The notes beneath the pieces are model-generated. The model had not been told where the DNA came from and searched no databases. It worked only from the letters and a program-made list of their open reading frames with translations. From Helicobacteraceae bacterium (GTDB taxonomy: Bacteria > Campylobacterota > Campylobacteria > Campylobacterales > SZUA-545), in contig JAISOU010000030.1 of assembly GCA_031275395.1 (NCBI GenBank), positions 1 through 27,727 on the forward strand: a DNA stretch of 27,727 bases, given 5' to 3'. Shown in pieces: positions 18,837 to 26,393 of this stretch. The position numbers were made by a program, and so were the translations under genes. Positions within the stretch are counted from its first letter, which is position 1. Each line of letters starts with the position of its first letter.

Positions 18837-19211
18837 ACGTTTAACCTATTATTTGTAGCGCTTGGCGGGGCGTTAGGGGCGATTGCGCGATACTTTACGT
18901 CGGTTTTGACCTTAAGATTTGGAGGCGACTCCGCACTTGCAACGTTAATCGTTAATGCGATCGGCGCGTTTGCCGCGCTATTTTTATTAACGTTGATCGC
19001 GCAAAAAACCGATTTATCGCCGCAATTTAGATTGTTTGCGATCGTAGGATTTTTGGGCGCTTTTACCACCTTTTCGGCGTTTGCGTACGAAACGATTGCG
19101 CTGGCGCAAAGCGGCGCTTGGATAAAAGCGATCGCTAACATTATATTAAATAACGTTTTGGCGCTTTTATGCGGCGTTTTTGGGATATTAGCGGCGCGTA
19201 GCTTTGCTTAA
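18837..19211 (+). CDS. crcB: Fluoride channel Fluc/CrcB with apparent ACG start
   Basis: Fluc channels export toxic fluoride as dual-topology dimers. The frame contains the family hallmarks: GGALGAIARY in the first helix, LIVNAIGAFAALFLL in the second, and GFLGAFTTFSAFAYE with the central Phe and Thr residues in the third. Length from codon 18837 is 124 residues, normal for the family. No ATG, GTG or TTG occurs between the upstream in-frame stop (TAA at 18822) and a TTG at 18906, which would delete GGALGAIARY. An AAGGA ribosome site lies 6 bases before an ACG at 18837, exactly where ATG is expected. Either ACG is used as a rare start, or ATG has mutated, or the base is an error. The family call is firm; expression is uncertain. 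Confidence 0.8.
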   Translation, partial: TFNLLFVALGGALGAIARYFTSVLTLRFGGDSALATLIVNAIGAFAALFLLTLIAQKTDLSPQFRLFAIVGFLGAFTTFSAFAYETIALAQSGAWIKAIANIILNNVLALLCGVFGILAARSFA

Positions 19212-19229
19212 TTATTGGTAAAAATCTTA

Positions 19230-20643
19230 ATGAATCAAGCACTAATTTTCAACGATTTAGAGTTTATTTATGAAGGCGCAAGCGAGCAGGTATTTAGCGA
19301 TATATCTTTGCAGATTTATCGCGGTTGGACGGCGATTGTAGGAAAAAGCGGCGCGGGGAAAACTACGCTTGCGAAACTGATCGCGCAAAGAGCGAAAACA
19401 AGCGTATATTACGTTGAGCAGCGTATGGATAACGCGCCCGATAATTTAGCCGGATTTTTAGACGCCGCTAATCGAGAGGCTTTTTTGCTTAAAGAGGGAT
19501 TGAAAGTAGCGGACGATTGGCTAGATAGATGGGAAAGATTAAGCTATGGCGAGCGAAAGCGGGCGCAGATCGCCGCCGCACTATATGAAAATCCGGAATT
19601 ATTGATTATAGACGAGCCGACAAACCATTTGGACGCGCAAGCAAAGGAATATATAATAGAAGCGCTAAAAAAATATAGAGGGTTTGGTTTATTGATCAGC
19701 CACGATCGGGAGTTATTAGATACGTTATCCGATGGACAATTTTTATGCAAAATAAGAGCGCGCAAGTTCGCGGCGGATCATATACGACTGCGGCGCAAGA
19801 GATAGAGCGCGAAAAGGCATATACGATAAAACTGCGCGATCGCGAAAGCGAAGAGATAAAGAGGCTAAAAAAAACAGACGCAAATTCAACGCGAAAAAAC
19901 CGAAAGAAGCGAAAAGAGAGTATCAAAACGTTTTTTAGATACAAAAGATAGCGACGCGCGAGAAAAAATAGGGCGGGCGATCGTATCGGGAAAAGACGCA
20001 AGCGACGCCGTTATTTTTAGTCGTTATCAAAGCCGATTAAAATATGCGGAAGAAAAAATTAGAACGTATCGATCCGATATATGAAACGGGCGTAACGATT
20101 GAAGCAAGTTTTTATCCTAAACTATTTCCGATCGTAATCGAAGACGGGCGAACCGTTCAAAAAGATAGCAGAATTGGAATTGTCGGGCGTAACGGCGGCG
20201 GCAAAAGTTTATTTATCCGCCGTTTTATAGAAAGCCGAAAATGGGGCGAAAAATTACTCTATCTGCCGCAAGAGATCGACGTTGATAACTCCGCAAAACC
20301 GATAAATGACGTCAGAGCGATGAAAAGCGGCGATAAAGGCTTATTGATGAGTTTGATCGTCCGTTTAGGAAGCGATCCGAAAACGTTATTACAAACTTCT
20401 CTGCCAAGCCCTGGCGAAACGCGAAAACTACTATTAGCGATAGGGCTTCTTAAAAAACCCGCGCTGATCGTTATGGACGAACCGACAAACCATTTAGATA
20501 TAGCTTCGATCGAAGCGTTGGAAAAAGCGTTAAAAGCCTATAATGGCGCGTTACTTCTTGTGAGCCACGATCGCCGCTTTCTAAGCGCGAGTACAAACGA
20601 AATCTGGCGCTTTGAGACGGACGCGGATAAAATAGCCGTTTGA
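19230..20643 (+). pseudogene. ABC-F family ATPase, interrupted by three frameshifts
   Basis: Two ABC modules of one ABC-F protein are visible in successive frames. Module 1 (19230-19740) has GKSGAGKTT, LSYGERKR, LLIIDEPTNHLD and SHDRE. Module 2 (20044-20643) has GRNGGGKS, PSPGETRK, VMDEPTNHLD and SHDRR. The linker between them (MQNKSAQVRGGSY, then EKIGRAIVSGKDASDAV, RYQSRLKYAEEK) is spread over two more frames. One base added to the T run at 19740-19744, one removed from the A run at 19867-19874, and one removed from the A run at 20053-20058 restore a single chain of about 470 residues. ABC-F proteins act on ribosomes, as translation factors or antibiotic-resistance proteins. The second signature is SPGE rather than SGGQ. 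Either the gene is decayed or the assembly has homopolymer errors. I start it at ATG 19230, not the TTG at 19215. Confidence 0.85.
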
Positions 20644-20726
20644 AACGGTCAGTCTTATTTGCGGCGAACGGCAAAAGTAAAGGTTTAAGATTTTAGACGA
20701 AGCAAAACGGCAAAGGAAGAGATCAA

Positions 20727-21086
20727 ATGACTTTGGAAACGATAGAAAAATTAGCGCTTAAACAAAAATGGGCGACAAAAGATTATAAGCCAAGTTGGGA
20801 TTCAACGCTTTATCGCATAGGCGACAAGATATTTATTTTTGTTATGCACGACGATAAAAACCCAATGATGAACTTCAAAAACGATCCGTTTATAAATATC
20901 CATTTACGAGAAAAATATCCAGATATTACGGCGGCTTATCATATGAATAAAAAACATTGGAATACGCTTTTTTATAAAGATTCAAAAATCAACGTTAATT
21001 TTTTAGAGCAAATAATACGAGAATCCTATGAAATAGTATTAAACTCTCTTCCCAAAAACAAACGCCGCCTTTTAGAAACTTCGTAA
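20727..21086 (+). CDS. MmcQ/YjbR family protein
   Basis: A 119-residue protein with the YjbR/CyaY-like fold signature: KDPF-like NDPFINIHLREKYPDI followed by AAYHMNKKHWNTLF, then IIRESYEIVLNSLPKNKR at the C-terminus. YjbR proteins are small DNA-binding-fold proteins of uncertain function. The ATG has a good ribosome site (AAGGAAGAG). It follows the broken ABC-F gene by 83 bases and converges with pyrG. Its frame is intact, unlike its upstream neighbours. Confidence 0.85.
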   Translation: MTLETIEKLALKQKWATKDYKPSWDSTLYRIGDKIFIFVMHDDKNPMMNFKNDPFINIHLREKYPDITAAYHMNKKHWNTLFYKDSKINVNFLEQIIRESYEIVLNSLPKNKRRLLETS

Positions 21087-21090
21087 ATAA

Positions 21091-21116
21091 ATAAGGTTCG
21101 CCTTATGTTAGATTTT
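21091..21116 (+). terminator. Possible terminator after YjbR gene
   Basis: ATAAGG and CCTTAT form a perfect 6-bp stem around a TTCG loop just after the stop codon. The run ATTTTT begins about five bases later. The gap before the T run is larger than in a textbook intrinsic terminator. Confidence 0.4.
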
Positions 21117-21192
21117 TATTTAGCGTCATAAACGTACGCGCCAAAAGTCGAAATGCCTGATAGCGCGGGTTTTCTTGAATTGGCGTAAAGTT

Positions 21193-22818
21193 TTATTTTT
21201 GTTTTAGCGCGTTTTCTATAAATGCTAAAATAACGCGGTTTGGGTTTTGCAAACGGCTGGTGAATTCTGGGTGAAACTGCACGCCCACAAACCAAGGGTG
21301 ATCGCGCAGTTCAATCGCCTCTATTAGCCCTTTTGCCTCGCCGCATACGATCAAACCCGCCTCTTCAAAACGATCTCTATATTCGCCGTTCGCTTCATAG
21401 CGGTGGCGGTGTCTTTCGTAGATCTTCTCCACGCCGCCGTAAGCCTTTGCAATGCGCGTATTGGCTTTAAGGTTGCACTCGTATTCGCCAAGCCGCATTG
21501 TGCCTCCAAGCGGACTTTGATGGGTGCGAATCTGCTTTCCTCCGCTTCGATCGATAAACTCGTCTATCAGATATACGATCGGCTCTTGCGTATCTTTGTC
21601 AAACTCTTGCGAATTGGCGTTTTCTATATGCAAAACATTCCGCGCAAACTCGATCATCGCTAACTGCAAGCCAAGACAGATTCCTAAAAATACTTTGCGG
21701 TTTTCTCGCGCAAACCTGATCGCTTTTATCTTGCCTTCTACGCCGCGACTTCCAAAACCGCCCGGCACTAGGATCGCGTCGCAATTTTTCAACGCTTTTT
21801 CGCCCTCTATTTGGCTTGCGTTTTCAAAAACTTCGCTATCGATCCACTTTAATTTTATCTTTGCGTCGCAATGCGCCCCCGCGTGGATCAGCGCTTCTAT
21901 TAACGATTTATAACTCTCTTTTAACTCCAAATACTTGCCCACAAAAGCCACTACCACCTCTTTGGAAGGTTCCAAAATACGTTTAACAAGTTTTTTCCAA
22001 TCGCGTAAATCGGGTTTTAGATCGTCTAATTCAAACGCTTTTGCGATCGGTTTTAATAGCCCGTCCTCGAAAAATCTAAGCGGCATTTCATAAACGCTTT
22101 TTGCGTCTGTCGCTTCGATCACGCTATCGGATTCTACGTCGCACGCTTCGCTTAATTTTCTTTTCATCTCTCTTGGAATTGGCTTTTCGCTTCTTAACAC
22201 AAGCATATCGGGCGCTATGCCAATTCGTCTAAGCTCTTGGACGGAGTGTTGCGTCGGCTTTGTTTTTAACTCGTCCGCTACGGCTAAATATGGCACTAAA
22301 GTTACGTGGATATTGAAAACTTTGCTTTTAAGTCTATGTTTTAGTTGCCTGATCGCCTCGTAAAACGGCAACCCCTCTATGTCGCCTACCGTCCCGCCAA
22401 GCTCCACGACAAGAACGTCCGTATCCTTTCCTGCCGCCTTGATCCTACGGATAATCTCGTCGGCGATATGCGGCACGACCTGTATCGTTTTGCCCAGATA
22501 GTCGCCGCGCCGCTCTCTTTCGATCACGGTTTGATAGACCTGTCCCGTCGTGAAATTGTTGCGTTTTGAAAGCGTGGAGTTGATAAAACGTTCGTAATGC
22601 CCAATGTCCAGATCGGTTTCGCCGCCGTCGGCGGTTACGAAAACCTCGCCGTGTTCAAGTGGACTCATCGTGCCGGGGTCTACGTTGATATACGGGTCGA
22701 TTTTAAGCATAGACACGTTTATATTGGCGTTTCTAAGGAGTGCCGCCACGCTCGCGCTAGTTACGCCCTTGCCAAGACTTGAAAGCACGCCGCCCGTTAC
22801 CACGATATAGTTGGTCAT
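21193..22818 (-). CDS. pyrG: CTP synthase
   Basis: PyrG aminates UTP to CTP with glutamine as nitrogen donor and ATP. The 541-residue product is full length. The N-terminal synthetase domain has [15 protein letters not shown] and [20 protein letters not shown]. The C-terminal glutaminase domain has the catalytic Cys in GICLGLQLA (near 378) and the His/Glu pair in HPEFTSR near the end. TAGGCG lies ahead of the ATG. It is divergent from rpsU across a 156-base gap. CTP from this enzyme feeds CdsA, encoded elsewhere in the window. Confidence 0.98.
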   Translation of the reverse strand: MTNYIVVTGGVLSSLGKGVTSASVAALLRNANINVSMLKIDPYINVDPGTMSPLEHGEVFVTADGGETDLDIGHYERFINSTLSKRNNFTTGQVYQTVIERERRGDYLGKTIQVVPHIADEIIRRIKAAGKDTDVLVVELGGTVGDIEGLPFYEAIRQLKHRLKSKVFNIHVTLVPYLAVADELKTKPTQHSVQELRRIGIAPDMLVLRSEKPIPREMKRKLSEACDVESDSVIEATDAKSVYEMPLRFFEDGLLKPIAKAFELDDLKPDLRDWKKLVKRILEPSKEVVVAFVGKYLELKESYKSLIEALIHAGAHCDAKIKLKWIDSEVFENASQIEGEKALKNCDAILVPGGFGSRGVEGKIKAIRFARENRKVFLGICLGLQLAMIEFARNVLHIENANSQEFDKDTQEPIVYLIDEFIDRSGGKQIRTHQSPLGGTMRLGEYECNLKANTRIAKAYGGVEKIYERHRHRYEANGEYRDRFEEAGLIVCGEAKGLIEAIELRDHPWFVGVQFHPEFTSRLQNPNRVILAFIENALKQK

Positions 22819-22856
22819 TTTCGCCTAAACTTTTCAAACTTTTATTGAGGGTAGCC

Positions 22857-22862
22857 ATTCTA
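22857..22862 (-). promoter_or_regulatory. Putative -10 box of pyrG
   Basis: TAGAAT on the minus strand lies 38 bases upstream of the pyrG ATG in the short pyrG/rpsU divergent region. It is a one-mismatch -10 with no clear -35. Confidence 0.35.
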
Positions 22863-22974
22863 GCTAAGAAGCGATTAAGCCTTTTTTGCTAACATACGCG
22901 GGTCAAAACTGAGCAAGGCGGCATAAAAGCGGCTTTCTCGGGCGAAAAAATTGGCTGAAAGCGGGTGATATTTA

Positions 22975-23187
22975 ATGCCGGGCGTAAAAATAAAAGAGAA
23001 CGAATCTTTTGAAGAGGCGTATCGCCGCTTCAAAAAACAGGTCGATCGCAATCTGATCGTTACCGAGTCGAGGGCGCGCAAAAACTTTGAATCCAACGTG
23101 GAAAAAAAGAAAAAACGCAAGATCGCCTCTCGCAAAAAACAACTCAAACGGCTCTATATGACGCGACGTTACGAGTCTAGACTCTAG
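22975..23187 (+). CDS. rpsU: Small ribosomal subunit protein bS21
   Basis: A 70-residue protein starting [18 protein letters not shown]. It continues [11 protein letters not shown] and has a strongly basic C-terminal half ([17 protein letters not shown]). It fits bS21 in length, motif order and charge; bS21 helps the 30S subunit select mRNA starts. The short form with this basic tail is like that of other Campylobacterota and is one reason for the taxonomic guess. The ribosome site is weak (GCGGGTGAT). It is followed by a GC-rich hairpin and then lpxL on the same strand. Confidence 0.95.
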   Translation: MPGVKIKENESFEEAYRRFKKQVDRNLIVTESRARKNFESNVEKKKKRKIASRKKQLKRLYMTRRYESRL

Positions 23188-23199
23188 CGCGCTAAAAGG

Positions 23200-23215
23200 C
23201 GCGGCGTTTGCCGCG
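23200..23215 (+). terminator. GC-rich hairpin after rpsU
   Basis: CGCGGC and GCCGCG form a perfect 6-bp GC stem around a GTTT loop 13 bases after the rpsU stop. It is followed by TCCTT, not a true U tract. It may protect the rpsU mRNA end or attenuate read-through into lpxL. Confidence 0.35.
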
Positions 23216-23238
23216 TCCTTACTGATTTGGAGTTTGAT

Positions 23239-24129
23239 TTGAGAGATTTTTTAATATATTTTGGCTATTTGTCTTTACGAGGCTTCTTGCGAATCTTACC
23301 GCTTGTCGCAATCCGTTTTTTCGCCTTTTGTTTAGCGCGTTTTGCCTATTTTGTCGATCGCAAGCACACAAACATTATTCATAAAAACTTGGATTATTTT
23401 TTAGGCGATCGTTTTAACGAGGCAGAGCGAAAAAAAATAGCCAAAGCGGTCTATTTTCGTTTTGTGAATTATCTTTTTGATCTACTGCGATCGCGCAGGC
23501 GGGACAAAGAAACTCTTAAATCGATCGTAAAGGTTGAAAACGAGGCTTATATATTAGAGGCGCTTGAAAAGGGCGAAAAGATTATCTTATTAACCGCGCA
23601 TTACGGCTATTGGGAGCTAATTGCGCAATATCTTTGCGCTCTTTATCGCCCCTTTGTCACGATCGGTCAAAAGCTGGAAAACTCGCCGCGTTTAAGCGCG
23701 GAGCTTAAAAGATATAGAGAGGCTTCAGGTTTAGAGGTAATCGATAAAAAAGGCGCTATGCGATCGATTGCGAGGGCGCTAAAAGCCGATAAAATCGTAG
23801 GCTTTTTATCGGATCAATCGGCGCGAAGCGGCGCAAGAGTCAAGCTATTCGATCGCGATCTGATATGGTTTGATAGCGCTTCGAGGTTAGCCAAAAGTTT
23901 TGGCGCGATCGTTATTCCGTGTTACATAACGACGGAAGATTTCGCAAGCTATACCCTTTTCTTTTCACAGCCGTTGCGATACGATCCAAACGCCGAAAAA
24001 GAGGCGGATATAGAACGTATGGCTAGGCTGGAAGCGTTAAGTTTGCAAAGCGCGATCGAGCGCAATCCCGAAGAGTATTTTTGGTTTCACAAACGAGTTA
24101 AACGCGAGATCAAAGGCTTCTACGATTAG
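23239..24129 (+). CDS. lpxL: LpxL/HtrB-family lipid A late acyltransferase
   Basis: This family transfers secondary acyl chains to lipid A at the inner membrane. The product (about 296 residues) has an N-terminal membrane segment, the HYGYWE catalytic HX4E motif near residue 121, GFLSDQSARSG near 190, and a C-terminal WFHKRVKRE. These fit the lysophospholipid acyltransferase LpxL/HtrB/LpxM fold. I chose the TTG at 23239 because GGAG lies 6 bases upstream; an in-frame TTG at 23227 overlaps that ribosome site and is less likely. A TTG start suggests modest expression. Which acyl position it serves cannot be told. It converges on the next gene with a 4-base overlap of the ends. Confidence 0.88.
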   Translation: MRDFLIYFGYLSLRGFLRILPLVAIRFFAFCLARFAYFVDRKHTNIIHKNLDYFLGDRFNEAERKKIAKAVYFRFVNYLFDLLRSRRRDKETLKSIVKVENEAYILEALEKGEKIILLTAHYGYWELIAQYLCALYRPFVTIGQKLENSPRLSAELKRYREASGLEVIDKKGAMRSIARALKADKIVGFLSDQSARSGARVKLFDRDLIWFDSASRLAKSFGAIVIPCYITTEDFASYTLFFSQPLRYDPNAEKEADIERMARLEALSLQSAIERNPEEYFWFHKRVKREIKGFYD

Positions 24130-24752
24130 ATTGCGCCGCTCGGTCGTCCAAAATTATCGATAAATAGCTTTTGCAGATCGTCTAAGCGTTTCTTATATCT
24201 AAAAAATTCGACTTTGATCCATTCTATTTGATCCGTTTGGGCTTCTTTGCGATCAACGTTAAAAGATATATGATTTCCGTCAAACTTTTGCGAATCTTTT
24301 TCAAATGATAAAATCTCAAGCGCCGTTTGTTTTGACATAAGCGTTAAGAGAACGGAAAACAACGCGCTTTTTTGATTATGGTTGAAGCGAAATAAAATCT
24401 CGCCGCTATCTATCGTTTTAAGAATCAAAGCGCCGTTATTTTCAATGATGATCGCGCTTTTTCCTTCAACCTCGATCGTTAATACCCAATCGCCAAACGC
24501 CTCTTGTTCTATATGAAACAAAAGCGCGCCCCATTTGTAAAGCAAAAAAGTTAAATTGCACAGCTCGATCAAAAAGTCGTAAAACTTCGCTTTGTCGCCT
24601 TCCGCATAGCCCTGCCGCATATAGTTTTTTAGCTCCTCGATAAGAGCGCCGCTTTCTTTGCCAACTCCTTTTGCCGCCAGCGAAATATACTGCTTACCGA
24701 GCAAAAAATCCGATTCCTCTTGGGTAAATCGCCTGATTACTTCATATCTCAT
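24126..24752 (-). CDS. Unrecognised 208-residue protein
   Basis: A soluble-looking protein starting MRYEVIRRFTQEESDFL, with even composition and no signal peptide or membrane segment. Its middle alternates strands and charged turns (EGKSAIIIENNGALILK, EILFRFNHNQKSALFSVL). The C-terminal part is helical and basic/aromatic (WIKVEFFRYKKRLDDLQKL). I do not recognise the family. Its stop overlaps the lpxL stop by 4 bases on the opposite strand, and it is divergent from dapE over a 52-base gap. The length and codon use look like those of a real gene. Confidence 0.6.
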   Translation of the reverse strand: MRYEVIRRFTQEESDFLLGKQYISLAAKGVGKESGALIEELKNYMRQGYAEGDKAKFYDFLIELCNLTFLLYKWGALLFHIEQEAFGDWVLTIEVEGKSAIIIENNGALILKTIDSGEILFRFNHNQKSALFSVLLTLMSKQTALEILSFEKDSQKFDGNHISFNVDRKEAQTDQIEWIKVEFFRYKKRLDDLQKLFIDNFGRPSGAI

Positions 24753-24775
24753 TAGGCGTATTTTACAAAATTAGG

Positions 24776-24781
24776 TATATT
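24776..24781 (+). promoter_or_regulatory. Putative -10 box of dapE
   Basis: TATATT lies 23 bases upstream of the dapE ATG and its AGGAGC ribosome site. It is a one-mismatch -10 in the short gap between divergent genes; no -35 is clear. Confidence 0.35.
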
Positions 24782-24804
24782 TTCTTTCATAAATAGGAGC
24801 TTTT

Positions 24805-25923
24805 ATGGATTTAGCCGTCGAATTATTAAAAGAGCTGATCGCTTGCCAAAGCGTTACGCCAAACGAAGCGGGAGCATTTGCGGCGGTAACGAAGGTTTTG
24901 GGCGATTTTAGCGCCGAAAGAATCGATATTAACGGCGTGTCCAATTTGTCGCTTACCCGCGACGGCGGAGCGAACAAACCGCATCTGTGCTTTGCGGGAC
25001 ATATTGACGTCGTGCTTAGCGGCGACGGGTGGTTAAGCGATCCGTTTAAGCCGATCGAAAGGGAGGGGCGCATTGTCGGGCGGGGCGCGCAGGATATGAA
25101 AGCGGGCGTAGCGGCTTTTGCGGCAGCGTGCGCATTAACGCCTTATGATGGAAAACTCTCGATCCTTTTAACGAGCGACGAGGAGGGCGACGCGATTTGG
25201 GGAACTAAAGCGGTTTTGGAAATCCTTAAAGATCGCGGCGAGCTTCCCTATTTTGCGATCGTGGCGGAACCTACCTGCGAAAGAGTTTTTGGCGATACGA
25301 TCAAGATCGGCAGACGCGGCTCAATCAACGGAACGTTAAATATCTTAGGCAAAAGCGGGCATGTCGCTTACCCTGAAAAAATCGATAATCCTATCGATAA
25401 ATTGGGACGTTTGCTACCGATAATTAGCGGCGCGACGCTAGATTGCGGAGACGATCATTTTGCGCCTTCGCGCTTGATTATAAGCGATATTCGCGGCGGC
25501 TACGAAAAGAGTAATCTAACGCCTTCAAACGTCCGCCTTACGTTTAACGTTAGAAACTCTACGTTAATTGATGAAACGGCGGTAAAAAACTTTATAGAAA
25601 ACGCGCTAAAAACCGCCGCGATAAGCGAATATGAGTTATCTATCAAAACGAGTTCTAACGCATTTATAAATTATGATGAAAGATGGATCAAAGCGCTTAG
25701 CGAATCTATCAAAAAACATACTGGCGCTTCGCCTAAACTATCTACGGGCGGCGGCACAAGCGACGCGCGATTTTTTGCCGCGCATAAAATAGCCGTAGCG
25801 GAGTTTGGAGCAATCAACGATCTAATTCACGCGGCGAACGAAAGCGTTTCTATCGAAGAGGTTAGGGGTTTAACATTAATTTTTAGCGATCTAATAAAGC
25901 GGATTGGCGATATAGAAATATAA
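24805..25923 (+). CDS. dapE: Succinyl-diaminopimelate desuccinylase
   Basis: DapE removes succinate from N-succinyl-LL-diaminopimelate, late in the lysine/diaminopimelate pathway that feeds peptidoglycan. The 372-residue product is a di-zinc M20-family hydrolase. Visible features are the metal His in CFAGHIDVV (near 66) and bridging Asp in GRGAQDMKAG (near 97). The catalytic Glu pair is in TSDEEGD (near 126), the lid-domain region is GKSGHVAYPEK, and STGGGTSDARFF and a C-terminal His (near 342) complete the set. All metal ligands are present. AGGAGC lies 4 bases before the ATG. It is the last ordinary chromosomal gene before the Rhs module. Confidence 0.96.
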   Translation: MDLAVELLKELIACQSVTPNEAGAFAAVTKVLGDFSAERIDINGVSNLSLTRDGGANKPHLCFAGHIDVVLSGDGWLSDPFKPIEREGRIVGRGAQDMKAGVAAFAAACALTPYDGKLSILLTSDEEGDAIWGTKAVLEILKDRGELPYFAIVAEPTCERVFGDTIKIGRRGSINGTLNILGKSGHVAYPEKIDNPIDKLGRLLPIISGATLDCGDDHFAPSRLIISDIRGGYEKSNLTPSNVRLTFNVRNSTLIDETAVKNFIENALKTAAISEYELSIKTSSNAFINYDERWIKALSESIKKHTGASPKLSTGGGTSDARFFAAHKIAVAEFGAINDLIHAANESVSIEEVRGLTLIFSDLIKRIGDIEI

Positions 25924-25924
25924 T

Positions 25925-25957
25925 CGCGCTTACGCCGATCGGCGTCGCAAAAGCGCG
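25925..25957. repeat. Nested palindrome after dapE
   Basis: The outer arms CGCGCTT and AAGCGCG enclose the perfect 14-base palindrome ACGCCGATCGGCGT, starting one base after the dapE stop. No U tract follows on either strand. It sits exactly between dapE and the convergent Rhs module, so it may act as a bidirectional transcription barrier or mark a junction; both are inferences. Confidence 0.5.
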
Positions 25958-25999
25958 AACGTTAATAGGTTTTAGAAAAGAATAAAGGTTTTTTGCGCA

Positions 26000-26389
26000 T
26001 CAAGGTTTCTTTTCAACGGAGTTAAGGAGTAGTTCATATTTTCGCATAAGTTCCTGATCATTAAGATCTAAAAATGAAAGAAGCAAAAAATGGTCGTCGT
26101 TTGATAAAAATAATAAAAACTTAGTTTCTCCTTCTTTACAACCAAGTTCTTTTCCTTCGATTTGCGCATATTTTTTAATAGCGACGTTTGCGAACGCAAG
26201 ACGCGGAGGACGCGCTAATCCCCGATCGTTTGTAGGTCTTGAATACGCACGACGCAAAAGCCGTCGTATTTGGATTCCCGTATTCCTCCGCGCTTTGCGC
26301 CGCTCAGCGTGCTTCGCGGGACTTGTGCAAGCATGACGGATATTTGCGGTTAAACGTTTGGCGATTATATTATGAGGTAGTTCGGACAT
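26000..26389 (-). CDS. Shortened immunity-like ORF with repeat-derived N-terminus
   Basis: This 129-residue ORF starts 4 bases after the stop of the 202-residue gene upstream. Its last 60 or so residues (FANVAIKKYAQI, FLLFLSNDDHFLLL, LLNSVEKK) resemble the C-terminal part of that neighbour (FAEIAIDYKKI, TLYFLSDDSFFFL, LFDSVERK). They are therefore tandem paralogues. Residues about 18-64 are translated from copy C of the dispersed repeat (an arginine-rich stretch with RKARRNTGIQIRRLLRR), and the membrane anchor of the neighbour is missing. I read it as a second immunity-type gene whose 5' part was replaced or invaded by the repeat, leaving an open but chimeric frame. It may be a non-functional remnant. 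Function otherwise unknown. Confidence 0.5.
   Translation of the reverse strand: MSELPHNIIAKRLTANIRHACTSPAKHAERRKARRNTGIQIRRLLRRAYSRPTNDRGLARPPRLAFANVAIKKYAQIEGKELGCKEGETKFLLFLSNDDHFLLLSFLDLNDQELMRKYELLLNSVEKKP
26229..26339 (+). repeat. Dispersed repeat, copy C
   Basis: TTTGTAGGTCTTGAATACGC through ATTTGGATTCCCG matches copy A at 114-175 with only a few changes. The bulged stem is conserved in shape (AATACG...ACG pairing with CGTCGTATT around CAAAAG). The distal part diverges (CCTCCGCGCTTTGCGCCG, then CTTCGCGGGAC and ending CATGACGG). It lies inside the open frame of the shortened immunity-like gene, in reverse orientation to that gene. Confidence 0.7.
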
Positions 26390-26393
26390 TGGA

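Noticed and set aside
20044-20643. Second ABC module as an independent gene
   Set aside because: It lacks a ribosome site and its upstream linker is readable in other frames, so it is better explained as part of one broken ABC-F gene.
21524-21913. 129-residue plus-strand ORF
   Set aside because: It is antisense to the glutaminase domain of pyrG, whose motifs are intact.
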